From: Phytophthora quininea
Lineage: Eukaryota > Oomycota > Peronosporomycetes > Peronosporales > Peronosporaceae
DNA length: 64,000 nt
Reading direction: 5' to 3'
Assembly: GCA_011947345.1 (NCBI GenBank)
Contig: JAAVTG010000531.1
Coordinates: 248,001 to 312,000 of the forward strand
The first letter of the stretch is position 1; every line of letters starts with the position of its first letter. This document shows, in pieces, positions 55,139-64,000 of the stretch. Under the pieces are notes generated by a model. It was not told the origin of the DNA. It ran no database searches and saw only the letters and a program-made list of their open reading frames with translations. The position numbers and the translations under genes are program-made.

Positions 55139-55212
55139 GCTCTTGTAGCTCAGTTGGCTAGAGCGGTGGTCTTATGAGCCGCAGGTCGAGGGTTCGAGCC
55201 CCTCCTGGAGCA
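55139..55212 (+). tRNA. tRNA-Ile(UAU), left copy
   Basis: A 74-nt cloverleaf. Acceptor GCTCTTG pairs with CTGGAGC (one T-T mismatch, one wobble). The D arm is GCTCAGTTGGCTAGAGC. The anticodon stem is GTGGT/GCCGC with loop CTTATGA (anticodon TAT), and the T arm is GAGGGTTCGAGCCCCTC. No intron. Position 37 is G rather than the more usual A, and the acceptor stem mismatch hints that the copy may be degenerate. Confidence 0.82.
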
Positions 55213-55661
55213 TCTTTTCGTAACACGTGTCCTCAAAGATACTCCTGTGCGCAGGCCGCTTGCAACGAAGCTTGTTGCTACTTTTTGTTTCCTCTGGCAA
55301 CTTAACATGCTACTAACGATTGAGATCGTGTTATTAGGGGAGTCGAAAATTACGAAATAAGCACAAAAATCTAAGCAGAAAATGGCCCTAGAACTGAGCA
55401 GAAACTGCGGTGGAACTGAGCTGGAATTGAGCGGGGATTGACTTTTGACTCGGTATGACTGCGAGGTACTGCAAGGAATCAGGACTAGTACCGCAAATAG
55501 ACCACTAAAACGGAAATAAACGATGCAAGTATCAGACAGTTTTATCTTCCTTTGCACAAAAATGAGCCTGAAATAGGCTGAAGTAATGCAAAGTTGAGCA
55601 GATACCTCGCCTCAACTGAGCACGGTTATTGGGACGTTCGAATCCCCTATTATAAGAACTC

Positions 55662-55757
55662 GTGAGTGAGTGAGTGAGTGAGTGAGTGAGTGAGTGAGTG
55701 AGTGAGTGAGTGAGTGAGTGAGTGAGTGAGTGAGTGAGTGAGTGAGTGAGTGAGTGG
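55662..55757 (+). repeat. (TGAG)n microsatellite, about 24 units
   Basis: Uninterrupted tetranucleotide run of about 96 bp in the left inverted-repeat arm. The mirrored run in the right arm is about 55 bp, showing independent expansion or contraction. Confidence 0.95.
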
Positions 55758-56058
55758 GATACTTTTGCAACCCCGTTTGAGTCACTTCACAAGTAGGCAA
55801 CGCCTGAAGCTTCACATAACAATATATATATTACTGAAATAAAATTCAATTGGCATAGCGAAAGTAAATACATGTAAAATAAAACTATAAAATGCGAGTG
55901 CATATAGTGAATATCGGTCAGTAGCTGCCAAATTTCAGAGCTACTTCGTGCAATGATGACCATGTGTCAGAGTAGGATGGGTGGCATGTGCCATGGAAGC
56001 TCAGATAATACTTTCTCTCAACCCCGGTCATATTTGTCCTAGGAAAAGAGCCAAAATG

Positions 56059-56482
56059 AAGATTAGTGGAGCAGACAAAACTTTTTTAACCTAGGAGTTT
56101 TGACAAATCGGCCAAAATCGAAGTGACTAGTGTCTGTTATAACATATCGTGTACAGTTGTTTTTTGTGGACATCAGGTGGCAGTGTAAGAAGACTATGTT
56201 CGTCTTAGCTCTTTTGATTTTGGCAGTCCTTGTAGATTAAATAGCAGCATGAAAAATGTACTGTATCTTATCCTTTTGAACTATTTGTCGTTCGAGTTAG
56301 GTAAATTCGAATTATTATCTGATTTCAGTATGGGTCTGAAAATTAATTAGTATTTATAGACTTTGGCGAGAAAAAGCGCAACTGACACGTGAGTTCACAA
56401 CCCTTATGTAACGACTATGTCAAATTTCTCCTATGGTTGGCTTGCTAGGACAAGAACTGTCTCTAGATTTTTGAAAAATGGC
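56059..56482. other. Spacer of the large inverted repeat
   Basis: About 424 bp, AT-rich, unique between the two arms. No coding or RNA feature is seen. Confidence 0.7.
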
Positions 56483-56783
56483 AATTTGGCCCTTTTCCTA
56501 GGACAAATATGACCGGGGTTGAGAGAAAGTATTATCTGAGCTTCCATGGCACATGCCACCCATCCTACTCTGACACATGGTCATCATTGCACGAAGTAGC
56601 TCTGAAATTTGGCAGCTACTGACCGATATTCACTATATGCACTCGCATTTTATAGTTTTATTTTACATGTATTTACTTTCGCTATGCCAATTGAATTTTA
56701 TTTCAGTAATATATATATTGTTATGTGAAGCTTCAGGCGTTGCCTACTTGTGAAGTGACTCAAACGGGGTTGCAAAAGTATCC

Positions 56784-56838
56784 CACTCACTCACTCACTC
56801 ACTCACTCACTCACTCACTCACTCACTCACTCACTCAC
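56784..56838 (-). repeat. (CTCA)n microsatellite, about 13 units
   Basis: Mirror of the left-arm TGAG run, about 55 bp. Confidence 0.95.
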
Positions 56839-57283
56839 GAGTTCTTATAATAGGGGATTCGAACGTCCCAATAACCGTGCTCAGTTGAGGCGAGGTATCT
56901 GCTCAACTTTGCATTACTTCAGCCTATTTCAGGCTCATTTTTGTGCAAAGGAAGATAAAACTGTCTGATACTTGCATCGTTTATTTCCGTTTTAGTGGTC
57001 TATTTGCGGTACTAGTCCTGATTCCTTGCAGTACCTCGCAGTCATACCGAGTCAAAAGTCAATCCCCGCTCAATTCCAGCTCAGTTCCACCGCAGTTTCT
57101 GCTCAGTTCTAGGGCCATTTTCTGCTTAGATTTTTGTGCTTATTTCGTAATTTTCGACTCCCTAATAACACGATCTCAATCGTTAGTAGCATGTTGTTGC
57201 CAGAGGAAACAAAAGTAGCAACAAGCTTCGTTGCAAGCGGCCTGCGCACAGGAGTATCTTTGAGGACACGTGTTACGAAAAGA

Positions 57284-57357
57284 TGCTCCAGGAGGGGCTC
57301 GAACCCTCGACCTGCGGCTCATAAGACCACCGCTCTAGCCAACTGAGCTACAAGAGC
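57284..57357 (-). tRNA. tRNA-Ile(UAU), right copy
   Basis: Identical in sequence to the left-arm tRNA, on the opposite strand. The two genes point toward each other across the inverted repeat. Confidence 0.82.
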
Positions 57358-57472
57358 AGTAATCTAGCTTATGTGAGCAAAATTTTCACCGCCTCAAGCC
57401 ACACCACACGACCGTTCTGAGCACTCGTTTTTCGCTAAGAAGAACCTGGGCAGCGATTGCCTCGCTGAATAC

Positions 57473-58169
57473 TAGCCAATAGGAGCTTGACAACTCATCG
57501 GAATCTTATTCTACTGGCTACAATCCGATTTTTAAATGCACAGTCCCCGAAATTATTGTTAAAGCTGAGGCACCGAAGATGGCAAAGAAAATAAGTCACA
57601 AAACCCGCCGTGTGCATTGATTGGATGAATTGATTACCAAAAAGGACACAATAACAGCCGATAAAATAGTTCTATTGAATTTGTCTGCCCCCGCAACTGC
57701 TTTGTATCAAAGCATCTGCTTTTGGTTCAGATTGATGCAAATGCCGGTCGGCGGCTTTTCCGATACAACTGGTGTTATTCCCGGTGACTGTCCGGGCTGT
57801 TTGTGAATTTGTCTGCGCCAGACGCAGAAAAAACATTATCCACACAAATCATTACCATACGTTGCAGACTCCAACGAATGGAAAGCGAATATATAAAACA
57901 ACTCGACTATGGTGTTACTAGCTACTCGAAGTCGGTACAGCGACCTTAACATAACTGTGTTATGGTTGCCGTATCAAATTGTCAATTTTCGCCATTTTCG
58001 CTGAAGCACACAAGGACCTATTTTGGATCCACGACGATAATATATCGCGATCAGCTGCGTGTCGAGCGGTCGCGAAAACGCAGTTTCGATTGCAAAGTTG
58101 CATGTTTGGCACCAAGATCGTAAAGAGGAGGATCGCGATCAAAATGGCGTACTTTCATAGCGCAAAGAG
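57473..58169. other. AT-rich region before the Harbinger fragment
   Basis: About 700 bp with no supported gene. Likely includes the 5' flank of the Harbinger element, but its terminal repeats were not identified. Confidence 0.35.
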
Positions 58170-59283
58170 ATGGCCGATGGCGACACGAACGAAGAAGGAT
58201 ACGTCGTGGGCATGCTGGCGCTCATCGCCGCTTATTATGGCCACACGTTCTTTGACAAGGAACCGATCCATACTTTCATTTTCTCCGGTCGTGAGTTGGT
58301 TACCGAGCTAGTCGAAGGCAATCCGAAGCGCATGTTTGACAGCTACCGGATGACGAAGCCGGTGTTTAAGCGATTTGTACCATGCCGAAAAAACGACCCG
58401 CCCACGTGTCCCGCGTGGATACTGAGGAAAGAGTCGCGATGTTCTTGTTCTGTGCGTCAAAGAATGCCTCCAACAGTGACCTCCAAGAGTGCTTCCAGCA
58501 CAGTGGAGAAATAGTGCGCAGGTACGGCTGGCTAATCTGCTCGGGAGCTAACCATCAACTAACGAGAATATGCAAAATGTAGAGACTTCTTTCGGGTATT
58601 GGATACCGTTTGCAGTGCAGCGACGTCGTATATGGTTCTTCCCGACAGTCTCCAATCCCAGCCAACGAGCCAAAATACGCTGATCAATTCGATCAGTGCC
58701 GACTCGCTTTCGACGGCACTCACATCCCTGCATATGTGCCGCGAGAAAAAGCGAAGCCTTTTCGCGACAGGACAGGCGAGCTCAGTCAAAATGTGTTTGC
58801 AGCTTGCACGTTTGATATGCAGTTTGCGCATGTCTTATCGAGCTGGGAAGCAGATGAAAGGTATAGTCTTACTGTTGTTGTGAAGTTCTAACGAGATGCT
58901 AATTTACTGATGTGAATACAGGCCTCAAAATTTTAAAGAACTCTACAACCTGAGGCACGCCCAAGCCCGCAACGTCATTGAACGGGCCTTCGGCGTGCTG
59001 AAAAGACGATTTCCTATTCTGAAGCAGACTCCTGAATATTTGGTTGAAACACAAGCCAAAATTGTGCGTGCTTGGTGCGTTCTCCACAATTTCATTCGGC
59101 TTCAGAACGATTTACCAGATGATCCAGACGGGAACTTGATGTACCCAATTCGGACGATGCCGATAGTATTCCGCCTGATAGTAGTGTTATTCCTATTGGC
59201 TCTAGTGGAAATTATCACGAAGCAAGTATCATGCGCGACCGACTTGCAAAGAACATGTGGAATTCGTATAGAAGTTATACGCT
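58170..59283 (+). pseudogene. Harbinger/PIF transposase (DDE_Tnp_4), internally deleted
   Basis: Starts MADGDTNEEGYVVGMLALIA. An intron is seen at about 58522-58582. The first catalytic Asp is in LAFDGTHIPAYVPREKAKPF. The reading then goes QNVFAACTFDMQFAHVLSSWE and, after a gap, joins NLRHAQARNVIERAFGVLKR, the C-terminal block with the catalytic Glu. The central piece with the second Asp (normally LADAGY) is missing, so the enzyme is inactive. It ends RDRLAKNMWNSY, as in Harbinger relatives. Frame breaks near 58395, 58630 and 59160 are also present. Confidence 0.8.
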
Positions 59284-59599
59284 AAACAATTACTACATGC
59301 CCTCATCGCTTGTCGCGGGCTTGCTTCCTGACCTTCATTCAGCGGAGTTAAGCTGTCTCGTTAGTCACGCGTCGCGAGCAGGTCCAGCTTCCATGACAAG
59401 AAAACCCATAGCCTTCTTTTCGTCGAGCATCACATCAAAAGCCTGCACAAGGCTCTCTGTCTGCAAGCTGGCGGCGTAGTCCTTCTGCAGCAACTTAATT
59501 GCTCTCTGCGACGGCGACAGTACTCTCATCTTTGCCGTCCTGTTTCGCATCTCCACGGCAATATCTTCAATGTCCTCAAATTAGAACACTGCCGTTTTC

Positions 59600-60240
59600 G
59601 CCGCGACGTTTTTTTTTTATGAGGATCCGCTTGTAGATTGTGCTCGAGAGCAGCCGATAGATTGGCTTGGCGCTGCTGGTGGAGGCGCCAGCTCGTTTGA
59701 CATTTGGACGGGCATTCGGTTTACGGCATCGTTCTCTGTAGGCGTAGGTGTCTCTGTGCGTGGTCGACCATAAGGTTCGGTAACAAAATCACTTGGACAA
59801 GGTTCATCCGAGGCCAGGGCAAACTCTCCGGTGGAAAATGTACCGTCAAACAATACGCTCAGCTCTTAGTACAGTGACAATGGTTTTTACGGTAGTCGGT
59901 AACTTTTGGATGCGTCTGGATGCATGAAATCGAGTCAATACAACTGCATAATATAATCGATTTGTAGTTACCTTCTCGAATTCATCCCAAACACTGTCGC
60001 GAACAAGCACAGTGTGCTGCGTGTCATCCCGACCAAACCCGGATGCTGCAAGCATGGCTTTCACAGCCGTGTAATTTCCCTTCAGCTGAAGAATAAAAGA
60101 AAGCATTTCGTTAGCTCGAACAAGCCAATAAAAACAGCCACTGATCTCTTACCGTCGCCAGTCTTGACTTTAGTTGCTGCTTCGTCAACTTCGTCTTGTA
60201 GGCGGTGTTGAAATCACCCACCACCTCGACCCATGCCTTC
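59600..60240 (-). pseudogene. Myb/SANT-like accessory protein of the Harbinger element
   Basis: The minus strand reads FKKKAWVEVVGDFNTAYKTK, LTKQQLKSRLAT, intron (about 60153-60090), LKGNYTAVKAMLAASGFGRD and VRDSVWDEFEK. This is the Myb_DNA-bind_3-type domain that accompanies Harbinger transposases and helps import and target them. It then continues, with frame breaks, to FSTGEFALASDEPCP. The convergent layout with the transposase at 58170 is normal for Harbinger. Its 5' exon probably lies in the repeat at 60259-60555. Confidence 0.6.
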
Positions 60241-60258
60241 TTCTTGAACCCGGAGTCT

Positions 60259-60555
60259 GTGTTCTGGCGGCTGCCAGACGATGCCCCCAGATAATGAGCA
60301 TCAGGGCTGGATATGTGGTCAACAAAGATGACTCACCTTGGGTGACGGAGGTGAAACCCTGGATACACGTCAATCATGATGACCCCCCACGAGGAAGGCG
60401 AGAGACCATGGAGAGCCCCCATGATGAAGGCACGGCCATGGAGGGCCTCCGCTCGTAGGAAGGGTCTCAACTGCATATTTTCTAATTCACACACTTTGCA
60501 ACTTACCTTCTTGGCCTCAAGCCCCAGTCGTAAACACCGGGGGCACAGAACAAAG
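60259..60555 (-). repeat. ~290-bp repeat, inverted copy 1
   Basis: Nearly identical to the reverse complement of 62942-63230 (one mismatch in the inner 240 bp was noticed, plus a few at the outer end). It contains the splice-like junction GAGGCCAAGAAG|gtaagt in both copies. Confidence 0.85.
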
Positions 60556-60589
60556 CTAGCTTTAGTACTGCGTACTAATTGCAAAGGAC

Positions 60590-62140
60590 CTCACTGTGCA
60601 AGTGGACTGCTGTGCAAGCTATTCTCTTCGGCTGTGCAAGCGCTTCCCTGACTGTGCAAGTCGTCCCCAGAACCCCGCTCCAAAATGGTCGGGTTCACGA
60701 TTCCTGACGGCGAGGACCCGCCGGTCGAACCCCTGGCCCTGCAGGTCCTCTGCCAACCGCGACGGCCTCATCGACCGAAAGTGCCGCTTCCCGTCGTTCC
60801 AGTACTCGCTTCTCGTCCCATGCTGGTGGCCACTTCGCGCCGCCGCGCCATGATTATTTCGGCGACGGGGACATCGACATGGTGGATGTGAGCGGCGACG
60901 GCAACGACGGGCTCGCTGAGAAAAAGGAGGAGGCGCCCCAAGTAAGCGGGTGCAGACCATGCCAACTCTACCAGCCCCACCGGTGTTCCGGGGATCTACA
61001 GCTCAAGACAAGCAGGCGTTCATGAAGAAGTACGAGGCTTACTGTCGACAGCTCTCCGCCTTGGAAACGGCGTTCTTTCGGCCTTTCCGTATGCCTGTGG
61101 GTGCGTGTGTCGAAGATGAGTGTCGTCGCCTTGTCGCGCTGTTCGACATCTGCAAGCCCCTCGACGATATCACGGAGGAGGATTGGATCGACTACTTCTG
61201 GGAAGGGCGCATTTCGGGTGAGCTCGATTTTGACAAGGTGAAAGCTCTTACGGGCGCCAAGCTAAGTATGGACGTCCAGTTAGCGGTCGCGGATTCGCGT
61301 GTCTCGAAGCTCGCCCACGAAATGTACCAGCTTCTCGAGAAGGAGAACATAGAGTGGATGGTGGAGAGGGAGCCAAAGAAGATTGTTAGCTATCTCACTG
61401 ACGCATTGGCCCCCGATCAATTCCGGCGGACGGTGAAGAACGAGCAAGCGCGGGAGTCGAATAAGCCTCTCACTAAGGATGTCGTGGCGTTCATCAAGTG
61501 GCTGCGCACCAGCTGTAAGGAGTACCAATGTTGGGAGCCTCGAGCGAGTCCCAAGGCTCCACCTTCGGGCAAGCTGCCCGCTAAGAAACCGGTTTCGCCT
61601 CTCACCAAAGCTGCTCCAGCAAAGGCGACTCCTACAGCACGGCGCAAGCGTACCTGCCTTAGGGGCAGCGAAGAACACCGAGGGAAAGACTGTTCCAGCG
61701 CCGGTGCACAAGAGGCGGAGCAGCTTTTGCGGGAATGGCGGGAAAAGCGCATGCCACCAGTCACCGCGCCCGCTGCCCCAGTCCACCACGTCAAGGCCCT
61801 GCAGCTCCAAGAGGTCCCCTGCAACCCGGAAGTGGCTGCCTGGCACGCCTGGAAAATGTCCTCGACGTGGACAACGTGCTACTGGATTCGGGAGCAGATG
61901 TTAATGTGGCTAGCCGTGGACTGATACACGAACTGCAAGCTCGTGGTGTCATGATGCAAGAAGAAACCTGCAGTCCCTGCATGCTGGCTACCTTCGATGG
62001 CAGCCATTTCGAAGTCACGGAACGTGTCAGGTTCAGCGCTATCCAAGTCCAGACAACGGCGGGCCCATTGCTGCTGCGCAACACGCCTGCGTGGGTGTTC
62101 GAGCATCAGCATCTTTATACACGAGCTGGTCAGCACTCCA
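60590..62140 (+). pseudogene. Gypsy-type gag-protease fragment
   Basis: From the acidic start HDYFGDGDIDMVDVSGDGND the frame runs, with a break near 60945, into a long gag: MPTLPAPPVFRGSTAQ, FDICKPLDDITEEDWIDYFW, FDKVKALTGAKLSMDVQLAV. A zinc-knuckle-like CLRGSEEHRGKDC follows near 61670. The aspartic protease is in the next frame (LLDSGADVNVASRGLI, near 61880). Reverse transcriptase and integrase are absent. An acidic low-complexity stretch follows on the minus strand. The fragment lies between two inverted copies of a ~290-bp repeat. LTRs were not found. Confidence 0.68.
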
Positions 62141-62349
62141 TGTCATTCTCCTCCATCCCGTCAGCATCCTGGTCCTCAAAGCTCTCGTCGGCTTTGTCAC
62201 TGCCACCAACCATTTCTTGTATTCCATCCTCCAGGCTCCGCAATAACTCGGCCAGGTCGTCGTCGCTTTCGTCGAGATCTTCATCGCTCGCGTCGGGTTC
62301 AAAGGTGGTATCGCTCTCATTGCCCCCTTTCCAACCCGAGGGTCACTAA

Positions 62350-62941
62350 ACGGTAGTCTACGACGGAAGTTCTTCGACGCCTGCAACACGCGAGCAACGA
62401 CCCGATAGTTCAGGATCCGTCATAGTAGTACAGCCTTCGAAGCCTTCGTCCTGTCATTGACGCTCGGGAAGATCGCCAGCCCCCTCCCCCCTTCACCGAG
62501 ACGCACGCGTTCAAAAGTGAAGTGACAAGCATTCGTGCGTCGTACTTAGTAGCGCCGATATGGTTGTATTGCCGCACTTAAACGGAATCACGAAGTTAGA
62601 CGGTGTTTGGAACCACAAATATATCGTGGTTTTTACATGGAAATCGCGACCTTACCGAAAACTGGGCTTCCAAACACGAGCCCAATCTCTATCTAAAAAG
62701 TGCGATATTGGAATCGTGCTTGTAGACAAATAATCATGAATCCAAACAGTGACAAAAAATCACAATTCAGCTCCAAGATCGCAATCCCAAAGATTCTGGT
62801 TAGAGCATAATCTTTTATCGCGATTGCCCAGGTCAAAATGGCCTCCGGGAGCAGGCGGAGGGGGCGTCCTGGGACAACGACAAGGACGCCTACCTGGTTA
62901 CAGCTATGACACACTAAGCACACGCGGGGAGGCGAGCAGAC
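62350..62941. other. Intergenic with a short inverted repeat
   Basis: No coding support. A 10-bp inverted pair (gtgtttggaa near 62612 and ttccaaacac near 62669) could mark a small MITE-like element. Confidence 0.3.
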
Positions 62942-63230
62942 TGTTCTCCCGGTGTTCACGACCGGGGCTTGAGGCCAAGAAGGTAAGTTGCAAAGTGTGT
63001 GAATTAGAAAATATGCAGTTGAGACCCTTCCTACGAGCGGAGGCCCTCCATGGCCGTGCCTTCATCATGGGGGCTCTCCATGGTCTCTCGCCTTCCTCGT
63101 GGGGGGTCATCATGATTGACGTGTATCCAGGGTTTCACCTCCGTCACCCAAGGTGAGTCATCTTTGTTGACCACATATCCAGCCCTGATGCTCATTATCT
63201 GGGGGCATCATCTGGCAGCCGCCAGAACAC
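62942..63230 (+). repeat. ~290-bp repeat, inverted copy 2
   Basis: Mirror of 60259-60555. The shared sequence ends at cgccagaacac (63230), after which the flanks differ completely. Confidence 0.85.
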
Positions 63231-63264
63231 TTCCCTCCGAAGAGTTAGCGGCGTTTGCGGCCGC

Positions 63265-63684
63265 GTGTTGGGCGAGCGAGGCGGGCAGGCTGCGACGTGG
63301 AGTGTCGAGACCCTGATTGACGAGACGGTGGTAGACGAGCTCGAGGCGTATCCGCTAATCGTAGACGAGCCGTATCTTCGCGGACGTCATCTATGTTGTG
63401 AGCGGAAAACGATTCTCCCCGCAGACTACCGGTATAACTTCGTCATTCCACACGATCTGATGACATCACTGTGTGCTATGTTGGACTCACCGTTGACAGC
63501 TGGCACCGTGTATTTAAGCAAGGAAGAGAAGCAACAAGGCCTTGTTCGGGATAACGTTATCACGATCGACCCGAACGTGAAAAGATTTCCCAGGCAAGAC
63601 GCAATACATTATTATGGTCCCCATAAGGTTACCACTGCGGCTTGCATTATGGTTGTTATAATGTGGCTACAAGACACCCCCTAA
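63265..63684 (+). CDS. Hypothetical protein fragment
   Basis: A 139-codon open frame with no in-frame ATG at its 5' end. It reads VETLIDETVVDELEAYPLIV, RKTILPADYRYNFVIPHDLM and AIHYYGPHKVTTAACIMVVI. The codon pattern looks coding, but no domain is recognised. It may be part of another transposon protein. Confidence 0.35.
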   Translation: MLGERGGQAATWSVETLIDETVVDELEAYPLIVDEPYLRGRHLCCERKTILPADYRYNFVIPHDLMTSLCAMLDSPLTAGTVYLSKEEKQQGLVRDNVITIDPNVKRFPRQDAIHYYGPHKVTTAACIMVVIMWLQDTP

Positions 63685-64000
63685 CCTGTTTTGTAATGTA
63701 CATTGCAGGGATTTCGTGTACTCGATGTATGGGTTTAATTGAGTACTGCAGCAGTCAAAACAATGAATAAAAGATACGAAGTTGTTGCAGCAGGACTGGA
63801 TGACAGTTCAGCCATCTTTGAAACAGGGCGAACAGCGCTCTGTCATAAGCATACGCCATATGCGCTTGAAATGAGGAAGCGTAGAAGTACTTAGAGTTTG
63901 TATGCAACAAATAGAAATACGCGATACCGCGTATTTCTAAAAAGAAAATAATGCTAAAGACTTGTGAACTTTAACTGAAAACAGAAAACTGAATTGTTCG
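63685..64000. other. AT-rich end of window
   Basis: No coding support. It contains the hairpin at 63913-63938. Confidence 0.4.
63913..63938. repeat. Perfect 11-bp hairpin
   Basis: AGAAATACGCG and its complement CGCGTATTTCT are separated by ATAC. It could be a transposon end or a structured RNA element. Confidence 0.75.

Larger units (their letters stand above)
55024..56058 (+). repeat. Left arm of a large inverted repeat
   Basis: A ~1,035-bp arm that is nearly identical, in reverse complement, to 56483-57472. Differences noticed are small indels (for example ggcaactt/ggcaac near 55302) and microsatellite length. The arm contains a tRNA gene and a TGAG microsatellite. The intervening spacer is about 424 bp. 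Boundaries are sharp: outside 55024 and 57472 the sequences are unrelated. Confidence 0.9.
56483..57472 (-). repeat. Right arm of the large inverted repeat
   Basis: Reverse complement of 55024-56058, about 990 bp, shorter mainly because of a shorter microsatellite. Ends at ctgaatac (57472). Confidence 0.9.

Noticed and set aside
55150..55557. 135-codon frame in the left inverted-repeat arm, and its twin at 56943-57346
   Set aside because: It overlaps the tRNA gene antisense, is duplicated only because the arms are, and contains no domain.
55612..55815. Open frame of repeated THSL residues
   Set aside because: It is just the translated TGAG microsatellite.

Overview
The window looks like nuclear DNA of an oomycete, most likely a Phytophthora-type peronosporalean. 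The evidence is many short introns (about 55-75 bp, GT...CTAAC...AG), tightly packed genes on both strands, TCATTYYNCAW-like initiator sites upstream of starts, and transposase families typical of these genomes (piggyBac, pogo with a WDDLSGHW motif, MULE, Harbinger, gypsy gag). There are no prokaryotic operons. The species is not identified.

From 1 to about 43.5 kb lies a gene-dense, largely conserved block. In order it holds: a cyclic-nucleotide-binding multidomain protein (runs off the left edge), a PTPMT1-like phosphatase, a METTL-type methyltransferase, a broken Fanzor (eukaryotic TnpB-like RNA-guided nuclease), an LRR protein, two ankyrin-RING paralogues (one with introns, one without), a membrane glycosyltransferase-like protein, a PDZ protein, a VOC/glyoxalase-fold protein, a membrane protein, an amino-acid permease, two coiled-coil proteins, a BED/hAT-like protein, mevalonate kinase, an MCUR1/CCDC90-type mitochondrial protein, complex I NDUFA9, an AI-2E family membrane protein, a secreted cysteine-rich folate-receptor-like protein, a DnaJ protein, a very large Sen1/senataxin-like helicase with a TFIIS N-domain, a THEM6-like thioesterase and a small 73-residue gene. 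These are independent housekeeping genes, not one pathway. Mitochondrial function recurs (MCUR1, NDUFA9, PTPMT1-like), and there are two closely spaced divergent gene pairs (VOC/membrane protein; Sen1/THEM6).

From about 43.5 kb to 64 kb the sequence is repeat-rich. It holds a piggyBac element with TTAA duplications and 13-bp terminal inverted repeats, a pogo-like element with TA duplications that carries a GATC-rich insert, a MULE remnant, an approximately 1-kb-arm inverted repeat with a tRNA-Ile(UAU) in each arm and a TGAG microsatellite, an internally deleted Harbinger transposase with its Myb-like partner, and a gypsy gag-protease fragment between two inverted copies of a 290-bp repeat.

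A recurrent feature is single-base loss or gain, mostly in short homopolymers, that breaks reading frames in many otherwise conserved genes. In host genes this most likely reflects residual assembly indels. In transposons it is mixed with genuine nonsense codons. Coordinates given for those genes span the whole reading, with the breaks noted.
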